DNA of 64,000 bases, from assembly GCA_903632075.3 (NCBI GenBank), contig CAHIKZ030000838.1:785001-849000 (forward strand), given 5' to 3'. Positions 22,353-33,700 of the stretch are shown here, in pieces. The notes beneath the pieces were generated by a model. It ran no database searches, was not told the DNA's origin, and was given only the letters and a program-made list of their open reading frames with translations. The DNA comes from Acanthosepion pharaonis. Taxonomy: Eukaryota > Mollusca > Cephalopoda > Sepiida > Sepiidae. The position numbers and the translations under genes were made by a program. Positions within the stretch are counted from its first letter, which is position 1; each line of letters begins with the position of its first letter.

Positions 22353-23599
22353 GTGATTTAAAATCAACAAACACTAAATTTAAGTTTCACATTTTAAATT
22401 CAATGTTGTTTATAAAGTTTTTAAATCCTGCAACGAAAAGGATGTAATTTACAACAAACAACTGATTCATTGATATTTCATTTTTTTCCTCTTCTAAACT
22501 CACCAACCCTAAAATATCACAATCCTACCGTAATTTCTAACTCCCAAATCTTGATTTTTTTAAACTTATGTTCAATAATAAAGTTTAATCTATACTATTA
22601 TACTGTTTTTTTATGACTACTACTGTTAGGCCTCTCTCGGTAGGAAGAGGGTGTAATATCTGGATAGGCCCTTTTGAGTTGGAAGCTGCCAGACATTCAG
22701 ACGGAGAATTATGATATTAATCCGAGAGAAAGTTGGAAAAGTAATGTAGAGGAGGAGGGGAAATTAATATACAAAGAAGGAGATTCTTAATTGATAGAAA
22801 CGAAAGATGCACACAGGGTTGCTGGCTAGATATCAAGCGACAATTAACGAACGTTTAAAATTCCAATGTGGATAGAAAAGCGTGAAAACTATGACACACT
22901 GAAATTCTATATAGGGAAATAAATAAAAGATAAAGAGAAAATGCTGTTCTAAATATATGTCAATTCCTAATCCATATTTGTGTACCATTTAAGTAAATAC
23001 ATCGATTGGCAACGAATATTGGAAAAGATGATAGAAGAAAAGAGGAAGGAGAAATCAGAGGCATGATATATTAAGTTGCAAATAATGTCCTGTCGAAATA
23101 TAAGATAAAAAGCAAATGCATATTTAGTCCTATTTATTATATTTAATCAAAATATTTCCCCTCATTACTGATAGCATAATCCCAGCTATATAGCAAATTG
23201 TTGATCCCTCGAACGTAAAATACTTTAGGTTTCGATGCAAAGAAATGATTAGTATCACACTTAACCTATTCATAATTGATAAACTGTTTTTCATCTTAAA
23301 TTTTGCATTGATCTGAAAATAGATCAAGCAATATCCGTCAGTATTCGTTTGCTTTCGTATGTGCACGTCTAACTGTGTATTTGTGTTTGTGTTTATGTGT
23401 GTGCGTTTGTATGTTTGCGCCGCTATGGCAACTGCCTGATATACCAAAGAAGCTTAGCTTGATCGGGCAAATAGACAAATTCGTTTAAATCTCAATTGGA
23501 ATCGATTTCTGCACATTTGCAATAGTCTGTGGAATGCATTTTATTTAGTAAGATCATTATTGGCTTCAAAGACAACATTTAGATATTTGTAGGATTTAT
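22353..23599. other. Duplicated non-coding flank, no gene
   Basis: Counterpart of 14833-16105. Confidence 0.6.
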
Positions 23600-24120
23600 T
23601 CAACCACATACGTTCTCTTTTGTTGCATAGCGTTTATCACCTTTGAGACAGTTTCATGATTCCATCCTCCCAATACCTGCTATGTCTCTCGGTAATAAAC
23701 TGGTCTATGTCGTATTTACAGGTTACTTGATATTTCAAGTTCAACATACCTAAAAAATTTTGTAGGAATCTAAATAGATGATAATCCGAAGGTCCTCGGT
23801 CAGATGAGTATGGGAATGTTATAGGACTTCTCAGTCAAGATCCAGAAATTTCCGTCAGTTTTGCAAAGAAACGTCAGCTCTGACGTTGTCCTAAGGAAAA
23901 ACGACACTCTTCCAATTGGTAAACTTTAGATGCTTTTCGTCGATTGATGCTCTCAATCGATCGAATTAACACTACTCATTGGAATTCAACGTCTTGTCTT
24001 GCAGGTGGTTCTTATAATACACAAGACCTTTCTAAACATACAAGATACACAGCAAAAAATTCTTTAAACCAAATTTTTGGGGTGTTTAACAGTTACTCAT
24101 TCCGTTTTTCCCCAGGACCC
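23600..24120 (-). pseudogene. mariner transposase remnant, unit 2 copy
   Basis: Counterpart of 16110-16560, with further small insertions (for example TAATAAACTGGTC near 23692). The same decayed catalytic blocks can be aligned by DNA similarity. Confidence 0.75.
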
Positions 24121-25026
24121 TTTTCACTCAACAGTGTTGTAAACAATCCATTTATCCTCGTATGTAATCGTTCTTTTACAGAATTGGTTGGTTTTGTTGC
24201 GTTTAAGCAGAGAATTCGATGTAAAAAAATGTTTATTATTAGTACCAGCGTTTGGTATTAGAATTAAATTAAAAGGTTGAACTTAGAATGCTGACTTTCG
24301 AAGCAAACAGTTTTATAATCGGAATATGGAAATAATACCATTTTTATTTGGCCATGTGCCATACTGCGTATACAAAATCTGAAATATTATTTATAGATTC
24401 ATAAAGTTTAAAACTAGTTTCAGAGAAAGCTTGACAAATGTTTAACTTTCATCTATCTTAAGGAGGGAATCATCTTTATTTTCCTTCATTCATGTATAAC
24501 AAATATTTCGTTCTGGTTACGATTTTGACAAAAAACTTGAGAAAACCATAGAGATTATTTATTATTATAAATGATTTTTTTTTCAGGATTGTTAGATTTA
24601 ATGAAATGATATTCTCAACTGAATGCATTCAGTAATATTTTTTTTTACACGGCTTTCTGTATTTTAAGTCTAATGGCTTCCTCTTCTCCCGGATATTGTC
24701 GCGTCAAAAGTTGATACAAAAGAATTCTCAGACAACGAAGAGAGATACATTATAACTTAATCTTTTGACACTTCCTGATTAAAAGTGCACGGTTTAGTTA
24801 CGAATGCAAATGATTTCTTCTCGAAATAGAATTTTACAGCAAAAAACTTTGAAAAACATTTAAAGGCTGAAATAACTTGATATAATAAATCATATGATGT
24901 GATTTGAATATTTTGGTCCTCACTTTTTAAATTATTTTTTGTTTTCATATTCAATTGCTTTCCTATCAAGGAATGAAATATTATTTTTACACCTAATTTT
25001 TATCGCAATATATAATTTAGCAACTC

Positions 25027-25029
<3 letters not shown>

Positions 25030-25088
<59 letters not shown>
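25030..25088. repeat. (TA)n microsatellite, unit 2
   Basis: Counterpart of 17607-17657. Confidence 0.95.
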
Positions 25089-25091
<3 letters not shown>

Positions 25092-25620
25092 CAATCGGCA
25101 AAAAGTATTAGTCCTTGGCGACCTGTGTCATTTGAGACAAGTGATGGTAAACCAAAAAATCAAAAATTTACCCCTACGGATACACCAAGTGTTTACTTTT
25201 TTATCTATCGAAAATCTGGCATTCAGGTAAACCAAATTTGGAAATGGCTTTATTTTTTACTTAGAAAATTAGAAAAACACATGTCATTGACTGAAGAGAG
25301 GCAGACGGGTATTATATTTTTGTTGGCAAAAACGAATTTGGAAACGAAAACAAGGAACGAAACCTTTTTTTGTGTGGTTAAAATTTTGAAAATCACTCAT
25401 GTCGTGCAAAGAATAGGCAGCCTTTTTGTTCTGCCAGTGCGGAGTAGCAGTGTGAGGTAGAAAGTGAAGCATGTTAAGGAAGACGCAATCCCTCTGACTA
25501 CTGCCAAAGAAAGTGTTAATTCTACAAATATGGAAAGTTGATTAAAAAAGCAGAAATAGGAACAAGTAAAGTTTTATTGGGATTAAGTAAATTTAGGAAT
25601 CACCGAATCCTCACAACCCC

Positions 25621-26150
25621 TTTTTGAGGCTGAAGTGCATATATATTCTTGTCATATTTGGTACTAACCTATAAGGTCCTTATTAGTCCTGGTCACTACG
25701 TAAATCTGCAACCATTAAGTCTCTCTCAGGTCCTTATTAGTCCTAGGTAGGACGTAAAACTGCATCCATTAGTTATTGTCTTAAGAGACGTCAGTTTTTG
25801 GTATGAATGTGAGTCCTTAGTTTCAGAGTATAAACGTAAATAGTCCTACTTTTAGCCGAATCCTCCTCTGAATGACTCTCAGAATCACTCTGACCCGGAG
25901 TGATAGTGCCTGTTTTAATGGGTCCCAGCTATGGGTAAAATAACAACCTTTTCCACTCTTTTGTTGTGATCACAACCCAAATTTATAATATTGTTATTAA
26001 TGTTTATTAACCTGAAATACTTAACAGTGGACAAAATGATATAACTAATTTTTGTGGATACTAATTTTTTAAAAAATACAAAAAAAAATATATATTTTAT
26101 GAATGCTAAAGTATTTGTTCCATATGAATATTGACTTTACTAATATTTTG
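25621..26150. other. No gene recognised
   Basis: Contains a short internal repetition (AGGTCCTTATTAGTCCT occurs twice, near 25674 and 25729) and an inverted SINE hallmark CCCAGCTATGGGTAAA at 25924. Otherwise AT-rich. Confidence 0.55.
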
Positions 26151-26154
26151 AAAG

Positions 26155-26480
26155 AAGATTCCATAATTTACCCAAAATGGGTGGGGTGTTGAATTTTTGG
26201 GTACACTGGTGTACTAGTAAGGCAGCCAAAATGAGCTGACTCAGTTTATAGTTCACCAATAGAAGGGTTAACCAATCAGAAGGCTCAAAATATTCAATGC
26301 GACGTGTATAAAGGCAGCTATGTTTTTTTCCGAATATGCATTGCCAGCCTTTGATATCGAAGACTGAAGAATTACGGAACCACTGCTGGTAAGTGTTAAT
26401 CTTTAACGTTGTTCCATTGAACACATTATGTACTGCGCTGTATTCTATATTCATAGACTATGTTGAACATGGTGAACAGA
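26155..26480 (+). repeat. Foldback element, left arm, promoter-like
   Basis: This arm is the inverted complement of 26750-27075. In plus orientation it contains CCAAT boxes at 26256-26260 and 26272-26276 and a TATAAA at 26307-26312, then a GTAAGT donor-like site near 26389. The matching CCAAT and TATA positions are kept in the right arm on the minus strand. Arms of about 325 bp surround a loop of about 270 bp. The element type is unknown. Confidence 0.8.
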
Positions 26481-26533
26481 TCTTAGAACACCTCTTCAAT
26501 TCCCATTACACATCATTTAGACAGACGTAAGCA

Positions 26534-26755
26534 ATGACATTGAGAGGAGAAGGTAGAGGCGCACGAGCAAAAGAAAAACGGTTACGAATCGCTGCGACCC
26601 GACTTCGTGAAAAAACGTGGATATGTCATGTGGTACCCATTGAGGTCGGGTGCCGTGAATTCATTGAACGGTCAATCGTTTCCTTCATCTTGAAGGTGGG
26701 AAGCGTACTTCGTCTCCAGACCACAGGTCAACAGGCACCGAGTTGGATGTTAACC
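26534..26755 (+). pseudogene. LINE C-terminal fragment inside foldback loop
   Basis: The frame beginning at 26534 contains VVPIEVGCREFIERSIVSF, which resembles the 'PIEVGCRGF' block near the C-terminus of several metazoan non-LTR reverse transcriptase proteins. It ends with QQAPSWML, like the final A-S-x-W-L block. The fragment then runs into the right arm, so the remaining 45 codons of the open frame are arm sequence, not part of the protein. It is a remnant rather than a gene. Confidence 0.55.
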
Positions 26756-27075
26756 ATGTTCACCATAGCCTATGAATATAGAATACAGCGTATTCTGTTC
26801 AATGAAACAACGTTAAAGATTAATACCCACGAGTCAGACACTCTACTGAATCTGACTATATCGCCAATACCAGCAGCAGCTGTTCTGTAATACTTCAGTC
26901 TTCGATATCAAGGGCTGGCTGTCAGTGAATATTCGGGAAAAAAACATGGCTACCTTTATACACGTCGCATTGAATATTTTGAGCCTTCTGATTGGTTAAC
27001 CCTTCTATTGGTGAACTATAAAATGAGTCACCTCATTTTGGCTGGCTCACTAGTACTACCCAAAAATTCCAACAT
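26750..27075 (-). repeat. Foldback element, right arm, promoter-like
   Basis: Inverted copy of the left arm. On the minus strand it carries TATAAA (26955-26960 region) and CCAAT boxes (26991-26996 and 27007-27011). Relative to the left arm it has about 44 extra bases where the left arm reads CTGCTGGTAAGTGTTAATC. Confidence 0.8.
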
Positions 27076-27590
27076 TGGATTTGGTCAAGATCAAAAATAA
27101 ATAATTAAATAAAGTTAATCAAAACGATACTGGCAACGCAATGCTACTTCCGACGTGAAACACATCAATTTACCTTCCCTTCTATGTCATTGATAACGGT
27201 CGCTACGAGCGTATTGTGTATTGGTTAATGGTCAAAAGCCGACGTTTTTAAAACAACGTTAAAAAATCTGACTTGAGTTGAAAAAAAATCGCAAGAGACT
27301 GATACGTCTACACAAAAAATACCCTGTCAGGTGGTAAAAGTTGCTGATAATATCAGAAGTGGCAGTACCGCCTTAGCCACCGAAACTGCGTTACCTCCTC
27401 TGGTTGGCGGCTGATGAGAGTAAGGTATCGCACGTGCTCTCATACGTTGTAGAAAAAAAAAATGTTCCCACACGGGTCCAAAAAGTCCACCCAAAGTTTC
27501 CAGGCACATTAGGTAACGGTTTTTTTCGAAGCCTTTAGGGGGTCGTTCGCGAATTTCTAACGCAGATGCCATTCACTCCTCGGTACGATT
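27076..27590. other. No gene recognised
   Basis: Mixed composition. The minus-strand frame 27327-27572 (81 codons) has normal composition but no recognised motif and no splice signals I would trust. Confidence 0.5.
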
Positions 27591-27599
27591 AACACCTTG

Positions 27600-27665
27600 A
27601 TTTGCAGATTGTTGTTCGGAGTTTTCCTTCTCCGAGATGGGTTGCCAAGACATAGATACACGCTT
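27600..27665. repeat. SINE-like fragment
   Basis: GGAGTTTTCCTTCTCCGAG and GGGTTGCCAAGACATAGA match the core of the family at 339-640. Confidence 0.5.
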
Positions 27666-27899
27666 AGAATTCAAAAAGGAAGATGTTGAAAATGACATTG
27701 GAAAAAGAAGCTATTCAACGAAACTATTTACGTTTAAATAATGCATTATATATTTATAATTATGAAAAAATGCTGTTGCTACCGCTCTCGTTAATCAGAT
27801 TAGTTAATAAATTAGTTGTAAATTATGTAAAAAATATTATTGTTGTTGCCATCATCACTAGTCCGATTATATTTCTAAGATAAGGTATTGTAATTATTT

Positions 27900-29060
27900 A
27901 CATTGTTGTCCTAATCTTTATTGTCATATTCACTCCGACCTTCTTCAGGTGATTGGAAATTCGAACTGAACCATTTATTTCGTCCACCATGGTAGATTGT
28001 TCTAGTTCTATGCCTCTTCTGGCTGTCTTAGTTATCTACCTTTAATTCATTTCTCCAATTTTCTTTCACTGCTGCAGTTTGGTTCAATCACAACTCTTTG
28101 AGTCAGGTCGCTGGATCCAACCAACGTTTTTATCCTCTGGGCCATGTGTCCTTGAGAAGATCAGTTTATTAATTTTGGGTACTTATAAACCTAATGTCTT
28201 AGTAATTATTTTTTTCAGAGTATATATCGCAATTTTGCTGTTATTATCGCTTTTCTTTAGCAATCCGTATTACCGGTTCCCATATTATATTAATTTCTAT
28301 GCTTGGCCGACTTAGAAGATTTTTGTGGCTTAACATATGTACTGATTCCTTAAGTTTTCGTATTTTCCAGTTCTGTAACCTGTCTATTATTTCAAACTCA
28401 TCACACAGAGGGCGGTGATCTCTTTTTTTCGCGCCATATGTGGTCAGCTACGCCTGATTTTTCTATTTCCCCTCGTGTTACGGATTTACTATGTTACTAT
28501 GCAGTCTTACCTTATGGAGACAGCCTGTTGCTTCTTTATATTTCTTACCACAGCTGCACGGGATTGCGTAGACACAATCCTTAGTCATGTTCTCCTCTAT
28601 GTAAGGTGGTTTTACTCGTATGAGGTGTCTGCGAAGTGTCGAACGACTTTTGAAGTTCGGCCCGATGTTATATGGACCACATATCTTTTGTATCTTCTTC
28701 GATAATCCATTCACATAGGGCAAACTGAACTAAGCTGTTTTCTGAGTGTTGTACCCTTCTATCCCAATTTGTCGGAGCTGCTGCCATGTACCCAGGGTAG
28801 CTGTTACGTTGTCGGGTACTGCTTATACTAACCGTTTCTTGGTCATATGTCGCTGTGTCGCCACTTATGACTTTTGCTCGATGTTGTAAGCAGCGAACGA
28901 TTCCTTTCATTGCACTGGTGGGAATTGAAGTTTAGGTACTGTTTAGTGAATATTGACGCGTATAGGCATGCGTACTCTGTTTGAGATATTAGTACATCCA
29001 GGAATGTGACTTTAACACTGGAATGGGGAGGATGTGCATATTTTGCTATGTAAATCACAA
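27900..29060 (-). pseudogene. Penelope-like element with GIY-YIG region, 3-prime part
   Basis: The minus strand reads in order: VTFLDVLISQTEYACL (about 29010-28965), QYLNFNSHQCN, GIVRCLQHRAKVISGDT, then LSKKIQKICGPYNIGPNFKS, TLRRHLIRVKPP, and CVYAIPCSCGKKYKEATG (about 28590-28530). The last is the GIY-YIG-type start of the Penelope endonuclease. A decayed WKIRKLKES and SRPSIEIN tail follows to about 28250, with non-coding end sequence to 27900. Frame shifts separate the blocks. The reverse transcriptase core upstream of VTFLDV is missing. The end sequence (ACCTTCTTCAGGTGATTGG) recurs at 34425. Confidence 0.85.
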
Positions 29061-29748
29061 AAAAATGAACTTAATGTTAAGTATAAAATAAAAACCGGTT
29101 TCAAATCTATTTACAAAGCATGTGCTTTTAAAATATATTAAAACCCATAAGAAAAGTTATATAAATTTAAATATGTGAAATGCTCAAATTTTCTTTTAAG
29201 TAAAAATGCTTATTTGGGTATAAAATTTTATTTTGAACTTAAAGATAAAATTATTATTTAGATTCAAATTATATGTGCGGAACAACTTAAGACTACAAAA
29301 GAAACATGTAAAAGAATAAGAAATTTAAGTTGCTGGCGTGTATCGTCTGCTTTTCTGAGAGAAAGCAGACGCTGCGTTTTGGCTCTTGCTTAAATTTTTA
29401 ATTGCCATATTTTGGTACATTTCGATATGTTGGAAAACAGTTGCCTTTGTTTTTTCATCCAGAACCAATCAAAAGGTCTCCACTCGAATAAATGAATTCG
29501 GATCCTACCTGTAGCTCATAAAAGTGGGTTTAGGATTTAATTGACGGATTCGACGAACATCTGCTGCTGGAACCCTTATGCAGCAGTAAAACTTTTTATT
29601 GTAAAATGCATATTTCATTTACATTGATAATTTACATACATGTTATTGGCCATCATTTGGCACGCAATACACTTAATTTACGTAGTTCTTTCAATTTTGT
29701 GCGTTAACAATAAATTTATGATTTGTTCTTAAATTCGGCTCGTGTCAC

Positions 29749-29781
<33 letters not shown>

Positions 29782-30265
29782 ACAAAATGATTGACATAAC
29801 TCTTCCAATATTTTTCAACACTTAGAAACTTGCATGGTTCAAGAAAAGAAAGAAAAAAGACAGCTGAACCCTTAAAATGCATGAAGATAATTACATGCGC
29901 AAACTGCTAACATCCCACCCAAGTGGTGGAATAAGCAAAATGACAGGAGAGTTCTATAAAATTTATACTAAACTGTTTAATTTCCCTTACGAACTAATCA
30001 GCTAATGGAAACTTTTAAGATGTACATGATCACTATGACGTTACTCAAGTTTCAGCATTATTCCATTCACTCTGGCAGTGTTTCGTTCTTTTTGCCACGA
30101 TGGTGACCTTGTACAACCTGTTTTCTCAAGACAAGAAACGTTTATACAAAGACTTTTTTTTATTTTTATACTTGCATGCAATTTTGAAACAAGATTTTAT
30201 AAAGATAGACACACTGACTAAACATTAACAAACACTGTATCTTTTCTTTTTCTTTTCTTAAATCA
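29061..30265. other. No gene recognised
   Basis: AT-rich. The hairpin-capable TCGTCTGCTTTTCTGAGAGAAAGCAGACG near 29343 is a perfect short inverted repeat. An (ATT)n run is at 29749-29780. Confidence 0.55.
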
Positions 30266-30268
30266 GTG

Positions 30269-30269
<1 letters not shown>

Positions 30270-30314
<45 letters not shown>

Positions 30315-30316
30315 TT
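30270..30316. repeat. (ATT)n microsatellite
   Basis: Long ATT trinucleotide run; the poly-Ile minus-strand frame across it is an artefact. Confidence 0.95.
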
Positions 30317-30834
30317 CCTTTGATTTTTCTTGTCTACTAATTTTCTCTCGGGTATAAGCAAAAGATCTATAGTCAGATATGACATCATGATAACTTCAGC
30401 TGTACATTTGTATATAAAACAAAATCTACAAATACATACACATTTTATATACATAAAGTTCTCCGTAGGGTGTGAGCTGTGCTTGTGAAAACAATTTTTT
30501 GTATTTTCTTAAAACATGAGCCACTCGGGATCCATTCAAGTAATCTGTCAGAACCATTACAATCAAAAACAGAACACCATTATTTTTGTTATTATTACTA
30601 CTATTAGTAGATTACAACAAATGTTTATGAGTCCTGTCATACCTTCCCCTTTCTAAATGAACAATTTTTTTTTAAAATTCTAGCAATATTGTTTTCCGGA
30701 CTTTATCAGTTATAGTTTCAAGGGCGCTTACAAAAGAGGAACAACTTACTTTTTTTTGCTCTTACAGGCGTGCTAACTCACATTTCAAGTTTTAATACAT
30801 TTCATATTTCTCTTTTCTTTTTCTTTTTCTTTAT

Positions 30835-31440
30835 CTGTCTTTAATCCCTCTTTCACCACTATATCGATGATCCAACAATCTCTTCCTTTTGAAAATGGTA
30901 TTATCACATTGCACAGGGATGTTCCAGACCAGCTTTACACTTTCATTTTCCACTACTGTAAATCGTTCATACTTTCGCAGAATATCTGCAGTGCTAATCA
31001 ACGCAAACTTCTGAAGCGATGAGATGCTAGGTGTTATTTTTTTTCTAAATATAGGACTGAGTCCAGTGATATACACACCAACGCCCTGATGATAACTGGA
31101 ACAGTAGTGGCCTGAACTTCCCACATTTAGCAGTTTCAATCCGGAGTTCGGTGTATGTCTTAAGCTTGTCAATTCCTTTCATTTTGATGATATGGTCACC
31201 AGTAAAGATGTCGATGAAGAGGCACTTTCTTGTTTATTTGTCAACTACAGTAATGTCTGGTTTGGTGATGTCTACAAAGCAGCATGTTTGAAAGTTGAAA
31301 TCACACAAGATTTTGATGGTTTTGATCACTTTCTCTCGCCTGTGGTGGAACCATTTCTCAACCACGTCAATGCCATATTTCCTACATCGTCACCATTGAA
31401 GATGAAAGACCTATCATATTATTATTATTTGTTGTCATTG
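30835..31440 (-). pseudogene. LINE C-terminal end (family related to the YMDD LINE)
   Basis: Minus-strand translation over two frames gives a W-x-H-H-R-R-E-K-V stretch and PDITVVDK (about 31265-31240). Then come CLFIDIF, a KGIDKLKTY helix, TVPVIIRALVCIS (family form: T-V-P-V-I-I-G-A-L-G) and LQKFALISTADILRK (about 30985-30945). These are the last blocks of the same broad LINE family seen at 13090-14832, but the sequence is clearly a different, older copy. The stop at 30831 fits the natural C-terminus. Confidence 0.7.
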
Positions 31441-31449
31441 CGTTTTACC

Positions 31450-31865
31450 TAAAAAGGTCTTTGACTAAAAAAGAAGACTATTTAGTAGTCCCAGTATTCT
31501 GAGTGTTCGCAGTTGATTTTAGTAATATTGTAATCTGGTTGTTCTTTTATTCATACCCCTATTTTCAAATTTTCAATTATTTTAATGGCTCTTCGAGATT
31601 GTTCCATAATTTGTAAAGATGATCACCATTTTCTGACGTTCGATGTATGCTGATGTTAAACTTAATTCGTCTTTCTATCGTATTTATTTTTATCACTGTT
31701 TTTTTTCTTTCTTTTTTTTTTTAATTACCCTTCATTCTATTAGGAGTAACATTGTGAGAAAAGGAGATATGTTCTATGAGCCTGGATGTAAATTTACTGT
31801 CGATAATTTCGAAATTGGTTTATTTTTAATATATTTTCACATTAAACTACACTGAATCCTCGACA
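31450..31865. other. No gene recognised
   Basis: T-rich non-coding sequence. The frame 31643-31855 is dominated by Phe/Ile from T runs. Confidence 0.6.
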
Positions 31866-31869
31866 ATAA

Positions 31870-32195
31870 ATTTACGTCGTACAACATATCTACTCTCCTC
31901 AAAAAATTACTACTACTTTGATAATTAAGACGATGGCAGAAAATAAGAACGATAAAAAGGTCAATAAGCCTATGTTTAACATTGAGATTCAGAGGACTTC
32001 AACACTCAAATTTCAAGCCTGGGAGTCTCCATATCTTTAACGATTCGATGTAAAGTGTAACTATGTTGTATTTCTCCTTCCACCATTGCCATCTTTTCAA
32101 ATATAAATTTGATTCTATCAAAAATTTTCTTCGATCGAAACGCATCGCTAATAGTTTTTTTTTAATTTGTGTTACATTTTCCCATTTTTACAGTC

Positions 32196-32227
<32 letters not shown>

Positions 32228-32740
32228 ATGTGTGTGTGTGTGTGTGCACAATGGTAGTTTTATCTTTCTGGACCAGAAGTCGTATCTGCAGTTGCTGTAA
32301 CATTTCCATTATTAACTTTTGATTTTGTTTATCATTAAAAACATTATTACATTATCATTACTATCATTATTTATATAATTGATATTATTACATTATCATT
32401 ACTATCATTATTTATATAATTGATATTATTACATTATCATTACTATCATTATTTATATAATTGATATTATTACATTATCATTACTATCATTATTTATATA
32501 ATTGATATTATTACATTATCATTACTATCATTATTTATATAATTGATATTCCCATCAATACCATTATAACTATACTGTTTCTAGATTATTATTATTATTA
32601 TTCTTGTAATATTGATACGATACAAAAAAGAATAACAAATGATGGATTAAGGGCCATCTTTATTTCTAATTCATTTCGTTGGTATTTCTTGTTCTAATTC
32701 TTTTCCCTCTTAATGTTCATCAAATTGAACAACAATATTA
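31870..32740 (+). repeat. Dispersed non-coding repeat, copy 2
   Basis: Matches 9080-10065 in the same orientation. The (TA)/(GT) run at 32195-32246 sits where copy 1 has its large TA array. The 41-bp minisatellite at 32346-32553 replaces a single-copy stretch of copy 1. Confidence 0.75.
32346..32553. repeat. 41-bp minisatellite, five units
   Basis: Five consecutive, practically identical 41-bp units. The base C of CATTATCATT recurs at 32350, 32391, 32432, 32473 and 32514. There is no spacer diversity, so it is not a CRISPR array. Confidence 0.95.
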
Positions 32741-32906
32741 GTTAGAGTGGTAGTAATCCTGTTTTAAACTTAACTGATACAACTACGTCCTATAGATCCG
32801 GGTTGAATGAATGTTATCTGGGATCCGGCAGAATTTCCATTTTATTTGAACTGTACATCCTGTTTACATAAAATAATTGAATATATATCTTTATTGGCAG
32901 ACGGAT

Positions 32907-32944
32907 ACATACATACATACATACATACATACATACATACATAC
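32907..32944. repeat. (ACAT)n microsatellite
   Basis: About nine tetranucleotide units. Confidence 0.95.
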
Positions 32945-32979
32945 GTGTGTAGCGCGAGTTCTGTTTATTGTTTTGTTAC

Positions 32980-33235
32980 AAATGTCATTAGGAGACTTTA
33001 GTTTTAGCAAACTTCATTTATAAAAGTCGCTTTTGATTGTAGTAGACGCGCTCTCTTACCTGCGAGTATTCTTTTTCTTAAATTGCATTTGGATTAGGCT
33101 ATATAGTTCTAAAGTTAACTATTATTGTAAAAATGATCAATTCTATAATACCATTAGGAGACTTTAGTTTTAGTAAATCTCATTAAAAATTAGCCGCTTT
33201 TGATTGGGGTAGTTTGATTTGGCTTGTTTTGGGCC
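32980..33235 (+). repeat. Local direct repeat around TAGGAGACTTTAGTTTTAG
   Basis: The stretch beginning ATTAGGAGACTTTAGTTTTAG occurs near 32987 and again near 33152. The following part (GAGTATTCTTTTTCTTAAATTGCATTTGG, 33065) recurs in altered form at 33730-33800, so a duplicated block was split by the insertions at 33240-33690. Confidence 0.7.
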
Positions 33236-33260
33236 ATTTAATGCCGACAATTTTTTTTTC

Positions 33261-33460
33261 CTGGTAATATTTTTGTTTTGTCAAAAATCTATTTCTGGTA
33301 ATATTTTTTCCTCAAAATTTTATTGCTGGTAATATTTTTATTTTTCAAAAACGTACTGCTGGTAATATTTTTTTCTTCAAAAATTTATTGCTGGTAATAC
33401 TTTTTTTCTTCAAAAATTTATTTCTGGTAATATTTTTTTTACAAAGTATTTCTGGTATTA
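33261..33460. repeat. About 32-bp degenerate tandem repeat
   Basis: CTGGTAATA-type units start at 33261, 33295, 33326, 33359, 33391, 33424 and 33452, giving a period of 28-34 bp with T-rich spacers. Confidence 0.85.
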
Positions 33461-33499
33461 AAACCTATTTTTGCACTTTCATAATTTTATTTTACCTCA

Positions 33500-33700
33500 G
33501 TTTCGGGGTCAACTATTTGCCCATAGCTGGGACCCTAACAGGTGCTACCACCCCGGGTCAGGATGGACCTGGGAACACCAGCAATTAAGAGGTGGTTCTA
33601 CGCTCCTCAAAGCCTCCTGATCAGAGGCCTTGCTGTTGGACGTAGTTTATCGTCAAACCCTGGACGTGGATGTAGTTTATCGTCATACCCAGAACGGTTT
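33500..33700. repeat. SINE-like or dispersed repeat fragment
   Basis: Contains TTTGCCCATAGCTGGGACCC (SINE-family hallmark) followed by GC-richer sequence unlike its surroundings, with a short local repetition of GTAGTTTATCGTCA at 33644 and 33671. Confidence 0.5.

Larger units (their letters stand above)
18860..25620 (+). repeat. Segmental duplication, unit 2
   Basis: Second copy of 11755-18300 in the same orientation. It has an extra segment at about 19771-20352, a longer AAG tract at the LINE tail, and small indels. Its right end matches unit 1 to the sequence TATGGAAAGTTGATTAAAAA (25529 onward) and CACCGAATCC. Confidence 0.9.

Noticed and set aside
26534..26890. 118-codon arginine-rich open frame as a gene
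   Set aside because: The first half is a LINE reverse transcriptase tail and the second half is foldback-arm sequence, so it is a chance fusion.
32346..32553. Regular direct repeats resembling a CRISPR array
   Set aside because: Units are contiguous 41-bp copies with no unique spacers, in animal DNA.
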